DNA of 35,539 nucleotides, taken from a virus. Below the pieces are notes generated by a model, which saw nothing but the letters and a program-made list of their open reading frames with translations, was not told the origin of the DNA and did not search any database. This document shows positions 1-8,200 of this stretch, in pieces. The stretch lies in the IMG/VR virus record IMGVR_UViG_3300020578_000233, positions 1-35,539 of that record; one strand, 5' to 3'. The position numbers and the translations under genes were made by a program. The stretch's first letter is position 1. Each line of letters starts with the position of its first letter.

Positions 1-353
1 GTAAAATTTGGGGATCAACAGAATTAATACACGCTAACGGCGTATTAGAATTTCATAGAATAGAATTTAAAGCTGGCGTTCAATGTTCAAAACATAAACA
101 CGCATTTAAATGGAACGGATTTTACGTAGAGTCTGGTAAAATGTTAATAAGAGCTTGGCAAAAAGGTAAACAAGAAGGCCTTATTGATAATACAGTTTTA
201 AAAGCAGGTGATTTTACAAGAATAAAACCTGGTATATTTCATCAATTTGAAGGCATAGAAGATGGTGTGGCTTTTGAATTATATTGGGCGGAATTCGACC
301 ATAATGATATACAAAGAGAAACACAAGGTCGAATTGTAGATAATAGAGATTAA
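1..353 (+). CDS. Cupin-domain protein, 3' part only
   Basis: The reading frame is open from base 3 and enters from upstream of the window, so the true start is missing; the first internal ATG (141) is not a credible start because cupin-like sequence precedes it. The visible 117 residues contain a metal-binding-style KHKH pair (about residues 31-33 of the visible part), the glycine turn G-F-Y-V-E-S-G-K, and a second strand block ending in P-G-I-F-H-Q-F, the pattern of a small single-domain cupin (double-stranded beta helix) with three histidines. Cupins of this size bind a metal and act as sugar isomerases, epimerases or simple binding proteins; nothing here fixes the substrate. It ends in TAA four bases before the stop of the convergent minus-strand gene. 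Family call fairly good, function unknown. Confidence 0.7.
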   Translation, partial: KIWGSTELIHANGVLEFHRIEFKAGVQCSKHKHAFKWNGFYVESGKMLIRAWQKGKQEGLIDNTVLKAGDFTRIKPGIFHQFEGIEDGVAFELYWAEFDHNDIQRETQGRIVDNRD

Positions 354-357
354 AAAA

Positions 358-486
358 TTAATATCTAATATCTTCGTAAATGCCTAACCAGTCCGATATG
401 TAATGAAATCCAAATAAAAATCCATAACCAAGCGCTATAATAGCAGCGGCCAGTAATAGGATTTTTAAATCGTCTTTTGAAAACAT
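358..486 (-). CDS. Small single-pass membrane protein, 42 aa
   Basis: A short minus-strand frame with a strong Shine-Dalgarno (AAGGAG, 8 bases before the ATG). The product starts M-F-S-K-D-D, has one hydrophobic stretch (about residues 8-31, rich in L, A, I, G, F) and a short polar tail ending D-I-R-Y. This is the composition of a single membrane helix with a charged N-terminus. It is the only minus-strand gene outside the accessory island and runs towards the cupin gene. An extended -10 element lies 33 bases upstream of the start. No family recognised. A longer frame of 89 residues overlaps it in another phase, but that one has no ribosome binding site and reads through the leader, so this frame is preferred. 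Confidence 0.65.
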   Translation of the reverse strand: MFSKDDLKILLLAAAIIALGYGFLFGFHYISDWLGIYEDIRY

Positions 487-518
487 TTAATTTACTCCTT
501 TTTTTATTATATTTGTAT

Positions 519-527
519 ATTATAACA
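519..527 (-). promoter_or_regulatory. Extended -10 promoter for the 42-aa gene
   Basis: On the minus strand the sequence reads TGTTATAAT, a perfect extended -10 (TGnTATAAT) for a sigma70-type RNA polymerase. A TTGACA hexamer lies at 536-541 but only 11 bases away, too close to act as a normal -35. An extended -10 can work without a -35. It is the host-type, early style of promoter and contrasts with the TATAAATA late boxes on the plus strand. Prediction by eye. Confidence 0.5.
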
Positions 528-658
528 AGTAATTGTGTCAAAAATAAGACAAAATTAAAGAAATATATAAGTAAAATCAATAACTTATACAGTATTTTAA
601 AAATTTTAAGCGTTTTTTCTAAAAAAATACACATTTTTCAATAATTCTAATGATTTTT

Positions 659-666
659 TATAAATA
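659..666 (+). promoter_or_regulatory. T4-type late promoter
   Basis: Exact TATAAATA, the consensus recognised by the T4 gp55 late sigma factor, 11 bases before the ATG at 678. It is the first late box of the long plus-strand structural block and probably drives 678-1316 and beyond. There is no -35 hexamer, as expected for late promoters. Confidence 0.7.
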
Positions 667-677
667 ATTACTAAATT

Positions 678-818
678 ATGGCAAAACGAGTCAGTTTTTC
701 AGGAGTTTCTACATTTTTTAAAAAAAATAAAGTAAAAAGGCCTAACATACACACTAAAAAATTAAATAAACATAAAAAAAAATCTATGAAAAAATTTTAT
801 AGAGGCCAAGGAAGATAA
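678..818 (+). CDS. Small very basic protein, 46 aa
   Basis: The frame runs from ATG 678 to TAA 816-818 and overlaps the next start by one base (TAATG). About a third of the residues are Lys or Arg, with clusters K-K-N-K-V-K-R and H-K-K-K-S-M-K-K, so it could bind nucleic acid or an acidic protein surface. No hydrophobic segment and no known domain is visible. It lies directly behind a late promoter box and is translationally coupled to the baseplate genes, so a minor role in the virion or assembly is plausible. There is no clear Shine-Dalgarno in front of it. No family recognised. Confidence 0.55.
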   Translation: MAKRVSFSGVSTFFKKNKVKRPNIHTKKLNKHKKKSMKKFYRGQGR

Positions 819-1051
819 TGACACACGAATTTATCATATTAAATAATGGTAAATTAGAAAAATATGATGAATTTGAAAAAATACCACAAATTTTTGATAA
901 CGTAATTAAATTTTTGCCTCAAATACCTGATGGTCCACATACAGAAGAACAACATATGGAAATAGATAGTTGGAATATAAAATTTAAAGAATTAATGAGT
1001 AGGGAAACAAATAAAAGGAAAATAAATGCCAGCAGCAACAAGAATAGGTGA
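818..1051 (+). CDS. Hypothetical protein, 77 aa, upstream of the spike gene
   Basis: Starts in an ATG that shares its A with the stop codon of the preceding gene. The 77-residue product begins with a beta-like segment (E-F-I-I-L-N-N-G-K) and continues with amphipathic helical sequence and a polar, basic tail. No catalytic motif, signal peptide or membrane segment. The last 26 bases overlap the start of the PAAR gene, and its own coding sequence supplies the AGGA Shine-Dalgarno for that gene, so the two are coupled. Position suggests a small baseplate or chaperone-like accessory to the spike, but that rests on context only. Confidence 0.6.
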   Translation: MTHEFIILNNGKLEKYDEFEKIPQIFDNVIKFLPQIPDGPHTEEQHMEIDSWNIKFKELMSRETNKRKINASSNKNR

Positions 1052-1316
1052 TGCTGATGTAAGTCATTGTTCAGGAATGACAAGAGCCGAAGGTTCACCT
1101 AATGTATTTGTAAACGGTATAGCTTGGTCTCGTCAAGGTGATGTAAATACCAGTCATTTATTGCCGGCTCCTATATGTCCTTCTCACACTGCACCAATAA
1201 CAATTGGTTCTACTACTGTTTTTATAAATGGTAAAGGAGCAGGTCGTGTAGGTGATGAAATTTCAGGATGTACTTCAGTTGCACAAGGTTCGCCTAATGT
1301 TTTTTGCGGTGGTTAA
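1026..1316 (+). CDS. 5.4: PAAR-repeat tail spike tip protein (T4 gp5.4-like)
   Basis: A 96-residue PAAR protein. These sharpen the tip of the central tail spike by capping the gp5 needle and are used once as the tail pierces the outer membrane. The repeats are visible: G-S-P-N-V-F-V-N-G, then G-S-T-T-V-F-I-N-G-K and a final G-S-P-N-V-F-C-G-G, with spaced His and Cys (H14, C15, H44, C51, H54, C82) that in this family bind a zinc or iron ion at the tip. The length is normal for the family. The start is supported by AGGAAAATAA just upstream. It lies directly before gp25 and gp6, the expected baseplate neighbourhood. Confidence 0.9.
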   Translation: MPAATRIGDADVSHCSGMTRAEGSPNVFVNGIAWSRQGDVNTSHLLPAPICPSHTAPITIGSTTVFINGKGAGRVGDEISGCTSVAQGSPNVFCGG

Positions 1317-1324
1317 AAAAACGA

Positions 1325-1332
1325 TATAAATA
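1325..1332 (+). promoter_or_regulatory. T4-type late promoter before gene 25
   Basis: Exact TATAAATA in the 25-base gap between the PAAR gene and gene 25. It ends only nine bases before the ATG at 1342, so initiation about six bases downstream would leave a leader of a few bases with no room for a Shine-Dalgarno. Confidence 0.65.
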
Positions 1333-1341
1333 TATAAGATT

Positions 1342-1767
1342 ATGCCAAATTACGATGCCGGTTCTTTAAACAATAGTAAAAGAGCCACAGTTAAATATAA
1401 AGATTTAGATTTAGATTTTGGTCGTAATACGGTTACTAATGATGTAAACAAGTTAACAGACGTTGAAGCTGTTAAAAGAAGTGTAAGAAATTTAATTAAT
1501 ACATCACACTTTGAAAGACCTTTTCATCCTGAAATAGGTTCTAATATAAGAGCGATGTTATTCGAGTTAATGACACCATTGACTGCTTTGAATCTACAAA
1601 GAAAAGTACACGAAGTGTTACAAAATTTTGAACCAAGAATTAAATTGGTTCAAGTATCAGCAAGACCTGATATTGATAGAAATTCATATGATTTAAGCAT
1701 TTATTTTTATGTTATTGGTTCAAATGAATTGGTTACTGTACAAACATTTTTAGAAAGACTAAGATAA
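1342..1767 (+). CDS. 25: Baseplate wedge subunit gp25-like
   Basis: A 141-residue member of the GPW/gp25 family, a small wedge protein with a lysozyme-like fold that joins gp6 and gp53 in the inner baseplate and primes sheath assembly. The family pattern is clear: the D-L-D-L-D-F-G segment near residue 24, the helix D-V-E-A-V-K-R-S-V-R-N-L-I, then the signature turn F-E-R-P-F-H-P-E-I-G-S around residues 58-68, followed by a helical region and a beta hairpin at the C-terminus. T4 gp25 is of similar length (about 130 residues). It is followed after one base by gp6, the normal order. Confidence 0.92.
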   Translation: MPNYDAGSLNNSKRATVKYKDLDLDFGRNTVTNDVNKLTDVEAVKRSVRNLINTSHFERPFHPEIGSNIRAMLFELMTPLTALNLQRKVHEVLQNFEPRIKLVQVSARPDIDRNSYDLSIYFYVIGSNELVTVQTFLERLR

Positions 1768-1768
1768 T

Positions 1769-3625
1769 ATGGCAAGTAATAAATTAGAAGTATCAGATTT
1801 TGATTTTGATGCAGTCAAAGCCAATTTAAAAACATTTTTACAAAGTCAATCAGAATTTCAAGACTATAATTTTGAGGGTTCTGGTTTTGCCATACTTTTA
1901 GATATACTTGCTTACAATACTCACTATCTAGGCTTCAATGCTAATATGTTAGCAAATGAAATGTACCTAGACAGTGCTGATATAAGAAAAAATATTGTGT
2001 CAATTGCTAAAATGTTAAATTACACACCATCTTCTGTGAGATCACCAGAGGCCAGTTTGAATATTGAAGTCAATGACGCTACAGGTTCAACTTTAACATT
2101 AAATAAAGGCACAGTTTTTACAACAAGTGTAAATGGTATATCATATCAATACGTAACAAATGAAGATTATACAATTACACCAACAAACGGTGTTTTTCTT
2201 TTTTCGGATGTAGAAATTTACGAAGGAACTTTAACAACATTTAGGTATACTGTTGATGTAAACGATCCTGACCAAAAATTTATAATTCAAAGTGCAAATG
2301 CAGATACAAGAACATTAAAAGTATCTGTACAAACAAGTTCTACGAATACTACAACAAATATTTACTCTTTAGCAGGTGGTTACAACAATGTAACTGATAC
2401 TTCTAAGGTTTATTTTTTACAAGAGATAGAAGATGGTAAATTTGAAGTTTATTTTGGTGATGGTGTATTAGGTGCAGCTTTACAAGATGGTAATATAGTT
2501 ATATTAGAATATGTTGTTACAAATAAAGATGAATCAAACGGTGCTTCTACATTTTCTTTAGGCACAACAATAGGTGGTTTTTCTGATGTAACAATTACTA
2601 CAAATTCTGTATCACAAGGTGGTTCTGCTGCTGAATCAAAAGAGTCAATTCGTTTTAATGCACCATTAAGTTATTCAGCTCAAAATCGTGCGGTTACAAC
2701 TTCTGATTACGAAACAATTGTAAGATCAATTTATCCAAATGCTGTATCAGTAAGTGCTTGGGGTGGTGAAGATGATGAAACACCAGTGTATGGCACAGTT
2801 AAAATTGCAATCAAAGCGGCCAGTGGTTCAACACTTACAAATTCTACAAAACAAAGTATTATTACAGCTTTAAAACCTTATAACGTTGCTTCAGTAAGGC
2901 CAGTAATTGTAGATCCTGAAACAACTTCAGTATTAATTACAAGCACAGTAAAATATGACTCAAGATTAACAACTAAATCGGCCGATACTTTAAAATCAAA
3001 TGTATTAACAACACTTACAAATTATAATACAGATACGTTACAACAATTTGATGGTATTTTTAGATATTCTAAAGTCATAGGTTTAATTGACGATACAGAT
3101 ACAAGTATTGTTTCAAATATAACTACAATTAAAATAAGAAAAACATTTATACCTACTTTAAGTTCTTCAACACGATACGATATTTACTTTAGAAATCCAT
3201 TATACAATCCAGTATCAGGTTATAATGCAGTTAATGGTGGTATTTTAGAATCAACAGGATTTAAAATCAGTGGTGATACTACAAATATATTTTTCTTAGA
3301 TGATGATGGTGTTGGTAATGTAAGAAGATATAGATTATTAGGTGGTGTAAGGACTTACGCAAACAATACACAAGGTACAATTAATTATACAACAGGACAA
3401 ATTACATTAACATCTTTAAATATTACAACTGTTGAAAATATTAGAGGTGCAGTTTCTACTGTAATTGAATTAACAGTTAAACCAAATTCAAATGATATAA
3501 TTCCAGTAAGAGATCAAATAGTAGAAATTGATGTGGCTAATTCTTCAGTTACAGTTGAACCAGATACTTTTGTAGGAGGTTCAGCAGACGCAGGTATAGG
3601 TTATTCAACAGCAACTAGCTATTAA
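1769..3625 (+). CDS. 6: Baseplate wedge subunit gp6-like (baseplate J family)
   Basis: A 618-residue homologue of T4 gp6, the wedge protein that forms the continuous inner ring of the baseplate and carries the contraction signal. The N-terminal region is diagnostic: D-F-D-F-D-A-V-K followed by F-E-G-S-G-F-A-I-L-L-D-I-L-A-Y-N-T-H-Y and the conserved N-E-M-Y-L-D-S-A segment at about residues 60-72. The middle (about 290-400) matches the baseplate J-type core, with A-V-T-T-S-D-Y-E. T4 gp6 is about 660 residues, so the length is right. It starts two bases after the stop of gene 25 and is followed five bases later by the next structural gene. Confidence 0.92.
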   Translation: MASNKLEVSDFDFDAVKANLKTFLQSQSEFQDYNFEGSGFAILLDILAYNTHYLGFNANMLANEMYLDSADIRKNIVSIAKMLNYTPSSVRSPEASLNIEVNDATGSTLTLNKGTVFTTSVNGISYQYVTNEDYTITPTNGVFLFSDVEIYEGTLTTFRYTVDVNDPDQKFIIQSANADTRTLKVSVQTSSTNTTTNIYSLAGGYNNVTDTSKVYFLQEIEDGKFEVYFGDGVLGAALQDGNIVILEYVVTNKDESNGASTFSLGTTIGGFSDVTITTNSVSQGGSAAESKESIRFNAPLSYSAQNRAVTTSDYETIVRSIYPNAVSVSAWGGEDDETPVYGTVKIAIKAASGSTLTNSTKQSIITALKPYNVASVRPVIVDPETTSVLITSTVKYDSRLTTKSADTLKSNVLTTLTNYNTDTLQQFDGIFRYSKVIGLIDDTDTSIVSNITTIKIRKTFIPTLSSSTRYDIYFRNPLYNPVSGYNAVNGGILESTGFKISGDTTNIFFLDDDGVGNVRRYRLLGGVRTYANNTQGTINYTTGQITLTSLNITTVENIRGAVSTVIELTVKPNSNDIIPVRDQIVEIDVANSSVTVEPDTFVGGSADAGIGYSTATSY

Positions 3626-3630
3626 TTAAT

Positions 3631-6234
3631 ATGGCTACATTTAAAGACAAACTTTCAAGTCTTATAGGTTCACAAGTACCTGATTTTGTACTTGACGACC
3701 ATCCTAAATTTTTACAATTTTTAAAAACATATTACTCATTTATGGAGGCTGCCGAATTATCGGTAACTTCTGTTCAAACAACAGATGGTATACAATTAGA
3801 AACAGAAACAGGCCAAGATAATAAATTAATCTTAGATGGTTCTCGTATCGATTCAGATATTACTCCTTTAGATGAAGGAGATAAAATACTTTTAGAAAGT
3901 TCTTCTTTTGGTAAATTTACTAGAGGAGAAATTGTACAAGGCCAGACATCAAAGGCCACTTCAACTGTATTTACAGAAGATTTAGATAACAATAGATTAT
4001 TCATTGTTGCACAAGACAAGTTTATAATTGGTGAAACTATTTTAGGATTATCTTCTAATGCAAGTGCTATAATTAATAATTATAGACCTAATCCAGTAAA
4101 TAATATACAAGAGTTATTAAACTTTAGAGATCCTGATAAAGCAATATCAAATTTTTTAACTCAATTTAGAAATGAATTTTTAACTACATTACCTGAAAAT
4201 TTAAACACCAGTGTTAATAAAAGAAATTTAATTAAAAATATTAAATCGTTATATCAAACTAAAGGTACTAAAGTAGGACACGAAACGTTTTTTAGATTAT
4301 TATTTAATGAAGTATCTCAAACATTTTATCCACGTGAACAAATATTACGAGTGTCTGATGGTAAATTTACAACAAATAAAGTTTTAAGAACAATTAATCC
4401 CACTGGTAATACTTCAGATTTAGTTGGTAGAACAATAACAGGTTCAAATTCAGATGCTACAGCAATAGTTGAAAGTGTAACAATTTTTTTAATAGGTACT
4501 TCAAGTGTTTCGGAATTTGTTTTAAATTCAGACAGTATTAATGGAACTTTTAGTGTTGGTGAAGAAATACAAGGTACAGCAAGTGATGAAGATGATAATT
4601 TAATCAAAGCAACAATTACAGGTATACCTGCATCAAAAGTAATTACAAATGATGGTTCTTTACATTCTGCTGTTGAAACCGTAACTGTTACTGGCGGCGG
4701 TGAAGGAGCAATTATTCAAACTAAAACTATTGGTTCAGGTGGCATTACAGAAATAATTATAGATAATCCTGGTGCTGGTTATTCTATAGGTGATGATTTA
4801 GTTTTTACAAATACAGACACAAATGGTGCAGGTGCAGCAGGATTTATTTCAGTTGTTAACGGAGGATTTACACCTGAAGATAGTGCAAGTTCAACTGAAG
4901 ATCACATATTATTAGAGGGAGCTACAACACAAAACGATACTTATTTTGGAGATAAATTTGTACAAGAATCAGGCACGGACGTTGGTGATATAACAGATAT
5001 ATTTTTATATAATGAAGGTTTAGGTTACACATCATTACCGACTGTTTCAATTACATCAGGTGGTGTCAACGCAATTTTAAAAGCATATGGTGATGAAATA
5101 GGTAGAGTATTAGATTTAAATTTGGTTGAATTAGGAATTAATCATCAATTAGCTCCAACACCACCCGTGCTTAATTTTTTCAAAAACTGTATTGTAACAA
5201 GTGTAACAGGAACTTTTGTGGAAAACACAAGTGTTTCTATAACAGGAGGCATTACAGCAACTGTTGTAAGTTTTAATTCAGCAAGAGGATTATTAATATT
5301 AAAAAATAATTCTGGCGCAATAAATTTAAATAGTGTTGTTACAGGTTCTTCTGGTTCAGCTACAATTAAAAAATTAGATAGTACAACTGCCACATTAACA
5401 GTAGGTGCTGTTGCAGATTTAGACGGCCGTTTCATAAATGAAGATGGATTTATTTCTGAAAATACAATGAATATACAAGATAGTTTATATTACCAAGATT
5501 TTTCTTATGTTATAAAAGTAGGACGTTCAATATCAGACTGGCGAGATGATTTCAAAAAAACAATGCACACTTCAGGTTTTTATTTTGAAGGACAAGTTGA
5601 TATTCAAACAAGATTAAATGCTCGTATATCAACACCTGTAAGTGGTGCTGTTTCAGGAGTTTTAGAAGATCCATTCTTATCTATTGTAAATACTTTATTC
5701 TCTACAATATTTGGTAGAAGATTAGGAACAATTGACGATGGCACAAGTTTAAGAGCTACGCCTGAAATAGGTGCGGCCGCTGATTTAAATACTTCAACAA
5801 TTTCTCCTTTTAGTTCATCTACAAGAGATGTAACACTTACAAGAGCTCCTATTAATATTCAATATCTATCACGTGTAAGAGGAACATTTGCTGGCGTTAA
5901 TATAGCTACAGGCTTTGCATACGCTGGCCCTCGATATGCAACAATTAATAGAGAAGGATTAAGAACATTTAGTAGAACAGTTGATACAAATTATTCACTC
6001 GCTGAGTTAGGTGCAAACGTTACTTTTGGTACAAGGTCGTCATTAGATGGTCAAGACAATACACTTTTATTTTGTTCTACTGAATTAGGTAGATTCATCA
6101 AAACAAAATTAACAATACCTTGTGAAATTTTTATTATTGCACCTTTTAATCAATTTGATAATACTGTTGTTACATTTGACCAAACAATTGATACAGGTGG
6201 TAACCCTATAACTTTTGATGATACAACACCGTAA
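3631..6234 (+). CDS. Large virion structural protein in the gp7 position
   Basis: 867 residues. The N-terminus (P-D-F-V-L-D-D-H-P-K-F-L-Q-F-L-K-T-Y-Y) and the region around 200-235 (T-K-G-T-K-V-G-H-E-T-F-F-R-L-L-F) are of a type I associate with structural proteins that follow gp6 in marine T4-like phages. The middle is built of repeated beta modules: the motif G-E-x-I-x-G-x-S-S-x-A appears several times (near residues 95, 130, 265, 310) along with glycine-rich G-A-G-Y-S / G-L-G-Y-T-S-L-P turns near 385 and 460. It occupies the place of T4 gene 7 (baseplate wedge, about 1030 residues) but I cannot show homology to gp7, so the symbol is left empty. A virion protein of the baseplate periphery is the best reading. 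Confidence 0.7.
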   Translation: MATFKDKLSSLIGSQVPDFVLDDHPKFLQFLKTYYSFMEAAELSVTSVQTTDGIQLETETGQDNKLILDGSRIDSDITPLDEGDKILLESSSFGKFTRGEIVQGQTSKATSTVFTEDLDNNRLFIVAQDKFIIGETILGLSSNASAIINNYRPNPVNNIQELLNFRDPDKAISNFLTQFRNEFLTTLPENLNTSVNKRNLIKNIKSLYQTKGTKVGHETFFRLLFNEVSQTFYPREQILRVSDGKFTTNKVLRTINPTGNTSDLVGRTITGSNSDATAIVESVTIFLIGTSSVSEFVLNSDSINGTFSVGEEIQGTASDEDDNLIKATITGIPASKVITNDGSLHSAVETVTVTGGGEGAIIQTKTIGSGGITEIIIDNPGAGYSIGDDLVFTNTDTNGAGAAGFISVVNGGFTPEDSASSTEDHILLEGATTQNDTYFGDKFVQESGTDVGDITDIFLYNEGLGYTSLPTVSITSGGVNAILKAYGDEIGRVLDLNLVELGINHQLAPTPPVLNFFKNCIVTSVTGTFVENTSVSITGGITATVVSFNSARGLLILKNNSGAINLNSVVTGSSGSATIKKLDSTTATLTVGAVADLDGRFINEDGFISENTMNIQDSLYYQDFSYVIKVGRSISDWRDDFKKTMHTSGFYFEGQVDIQTRLNARISTPVSGAVSGVLEDPFLSIVNTLFSTIFGRRLGTIDDGTSLRATPEIGAAADLNTSTISPFSSSTRDVTLTRAPINIQYLSRVRGTFAGVNIATGFAYAGPRYATINREGLRTFSRTVDTNYSLAELGANVTFGTRSSLDGQDNTLLFCSTELGRFIKTKLTIPCEIFIIAPFNQFDNTVVTFDQTIDTGGNPITFDDTTP

Positions 6235-6240
6235 AATGAT

Positions 6241-6248
6241 TATAAATA
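6241..6248 (+). promoter_or_regulatory. T4-type late promoter before the cupredoxin fibre gene
   Basis: Exact TATAAATA in the short gap after the 867-residue gene, 17 bases before the ATG at 6266. The expected transcript would have a leader of about 12 bases. Confidence 0.7.
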
Positions 6249-6265
6249 TAGAGAAAGATTAATCA

Positions 6266-8158
6266 ATGGCCAAACAAATAATTAATATAGGTACAACAGC
6301 AAATGACGGAACAGGTACAAACTTACGTTCTGGTGCAACAATTATTAATGATAACTTTTCAGAATTATATACAGCATTAGGTAATGGTACAACTATTACA
6401 TTAACTGCTACGCCTACTGAATTAAATTTATTATCAGGTGTAACAGCACTCGTTTTATCATCAAACTCAGTTACTCTTTCAAATAAAACAATTAGTGGTT
6501 CAAATAATACATTATTAAATATTGGCAATTCTTCTTTAACAAATTCAAGTTTTAGTATAAGAGATGATTCTTCTTCTGCTATTTCTATCGCATTAGGTGG
6601 TACTTTAAAAGTTAAAAGTAATGATGGTATTACAACTACAGTAAGTCAAGGTGATACAATTAATATACAATTAGATGGCACAGTTCTTACGGCATCATCT
6701 ACGAACACATTATCAAATAAAACAATATCTGCTTCAAGTAACACAATATCAGGCCTTACAAATACAAATTTAAGTGGTTCAGCAGGAATTACAAATGCAA
6801 ATATAGCAAATGCTTTTATACAATTTTCTGATGAATCTTCAACAGTAAATTCAACAGCATTAGGTGGTAAATTAGAATTTTTAGCAGGCGAAGGTATTAA
6901 CACAGTTGTAGGTGCAAGTTCATTAACTATTTCTGCTGAATTAGCAACTTCATCAAATGCCGGTGTTGCAACATTTAACACGGCCAGTTTTACAGTTACA
7001 AGTGGTGATGTTACAATTAAATCAGGTGGTGTTTCAAATGCACAATTAGCAAATTCTTCAATTACTTTAGGTTCAACTTCAACATCATTAGGTGCTACAA
7101 CATCTTCTGTTGCTGGCCTTTCATTAACAGGTTCGACAAACACAATTGATTTAACAAGTTCAGGAAATAGATTAAGATTTAATTTTGCAAACTCTGGTTC
7201 ATTACCAAATAATTCAACTTATGCAGGTATGTTTGCAACAACAACAGGTACAGCAAAAGCTTTTTTTGCAGACTCAGGTGCTTGGAACGAAATACTTTCA
7301 GAAAACTCTAGTATAAAAGATTTATCAGATGTGGCCGGTACAGCACCAACAAACGGCCAAACATTAGTTTTTAATAGTACAACAGGTCGATATGAACCAA
7401 GCACGCCAGCGAGTGGTACAGTTACATCAATTGTTGCTGGCACTGGTCTTTCAGGTGGCACAATTACTACAACGGGTACAATTGCAATAGACTCGACAGT
7501 TGCTACATTAACAGGCACACAAACACTTACAAACAAAACAATTAATTCTACAAACAATACAATTACAAATATAAAATCTGAAGATTTTGTAAATAAAGTG
7601 CTTCAAACATCAGCTTCAATTGATGTAATAAATTCTGGTTCAGGTGCATATGAATTTAACTCACATTATTCAGGAAGTAATCCTACATTGTATTTAAGAG
7701 CAGGTCATACTTATGCTTTAAATTTAGCCGTAACAGGCCACCCATTTCATTTACAAACAGTTTCAGGTGCTTATTCGCCAGGTAATTCATATACAACAGG
7801 TTTAACACACGTAGCCACAAACGGTACAGTTACAACAGGTGCTTCAGCACTATTACAAGTAACAGGTACTTTATATATTGAAGTACCATCAAATGCTTCA
7901 TCATCAATTTACTATGCTTGTCAATATCATTCAGGTATGGCAGGCAAAATTGTATTAGGTTCAATTTCAGATGGATTTGTAGGTGATGGTGCTACAACGA
8001 ATTTTACAATAAATAAGGGTAGAAATGTAAATGATGTTTTAGTTATTGTAAACGGTGCTATACAAGTACCAACAACAAACTATACAATTTCAACAACAAC
8101 ATTAACTTTTACAGCAGCGCCGGCGGCTTCTGCGGTAATACAAGTAAGATATCTATAA
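6266..8158 (+). CDS. Tail fibre-like protein with a C-terminal cupredoxin-like domain
   Basis: 630 residues. The N-terminus (I-N-I-G-T-T-A-N-D-G-T-G ... I-I-N-D-N-F-S-E-L-Y) is a recurrent start of marine phage fibre proteins. Residues 68-440 are Ser/Thr/Asn-rich beta repeats, with T-L-S-N-K-T-I-S or T-L-T-N-K-T-I-N at about 70, 148 and 420. Residues about 453-565 look like a type-1 copper (plastocyanin/amicyanin-like) domain: G-H-P-F-H (H492) and Y-A-C-Q-Y-H-S-G-M (C552, H555, M558), the Cys-x2-His-x2-Met spacing of amicyanin. The last 60 residues (D-G-A-T-T-N-F-T-I ... V-N-G-A-I-Q-V-P ... I-Q-V-R-Y-L) match a common fibre-tip module. Probably a host-contact or peripheral virion protein; copper binding is inferred from the residues only. 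Confidence 0.75.
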   Translation: MAKQIINIGTTANDGTGTNLRSGATIINDNFSELYTALGNGTTITLTATPTELNLLSGVTALVLSSNSVTLSNKTISGSNNTLLNIGNSSLTNSSFSIRDDSSSAISIALGGTLKVKSNDGITTTVSQGDTINIQLDGTVLTASSTNTLSNKTISASSNTISGLTNTNLSGSAGITNANIANAFIQFSDESSTVNSTALGGKLEFLAGEGINTVVGASSLTISAELATSSNAGVATFNTASFTVTSGDVTIKSGGVSNAQLANSSITLGSTSTSLGATTSSVAGLSLTGSTNTIDLTSSGNRLRFNFANSGSLPNNSTYAGMFATTTGTAKAFFADSGAWNEILSENSSIKDLSDVAGTAPTNGQTLVFNSTTGRYEPSTPASGTVTSIVAGTGLSGGTITTTGTIAIDSTVATLTGTQTLTNKTINSTNNTITNIKSEDFVNKVLQTSASIDVINSGSGAYEFNSHYSGSNPTLYLRAGHTYALNLAVTGHPFHLQTVSGAYSPGNSYTTGLTHVATNGTVTTGASALLQVTGTLYIEVPSNASSSIYYACQYHSGMAGKIVLGSISDGFVGDGATTNFTINKGRNVNDVLVIVNGAIQVPTTNYTISTTTLTFTAAPAASAVIQVRYL

Positions 8159-8172
8159 AATGAGAAAACTCG

Positions 8173-8180
8173 TATAAATA
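8173..8180 (+). promoter_or_regulatory. T4-type late promoter before gene 8
   Basis: Exact TATAAATA, 20 bases before the ATG at 8201, in the gap after the fibre gene. It would drive gene 8 and the very long gene downstream of it. Confidence 0.7.
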
Positions 8181-8200
8181 GTAAGAAAGAATTTTAAAAT

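Noticed and set aside
365-634. Minus-strand frame of 89 residues, rich in Ile, Leu, Phe and Lys
   Set aside because: It reads through the A/T-rich leader and has no ribosome binding site; the 42-residue frame at 358-486 in another phase has a strong AAGGAG and an extended -10 element.
487-658. Long A/T-rich non-coding stretch as a possible origin or attachment site
   Set aside because: No repeats, dyads or core sequence beyond what A/T richness gives; the promoters at its edges explain it sufficiently.
6646-7557. Antisense frames of 112-165 residues opposite the fibre gene
   Set aside because: They arise because the sense strand is low in complexity (Thr/Ser/Asn codons); the products are Val/Pro/Ala-rich without start signals. 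The same applies to antisense frames elsewhere opposite structural genes (3774, 4326, 5145, 8749, 10698, 16219, 33455).
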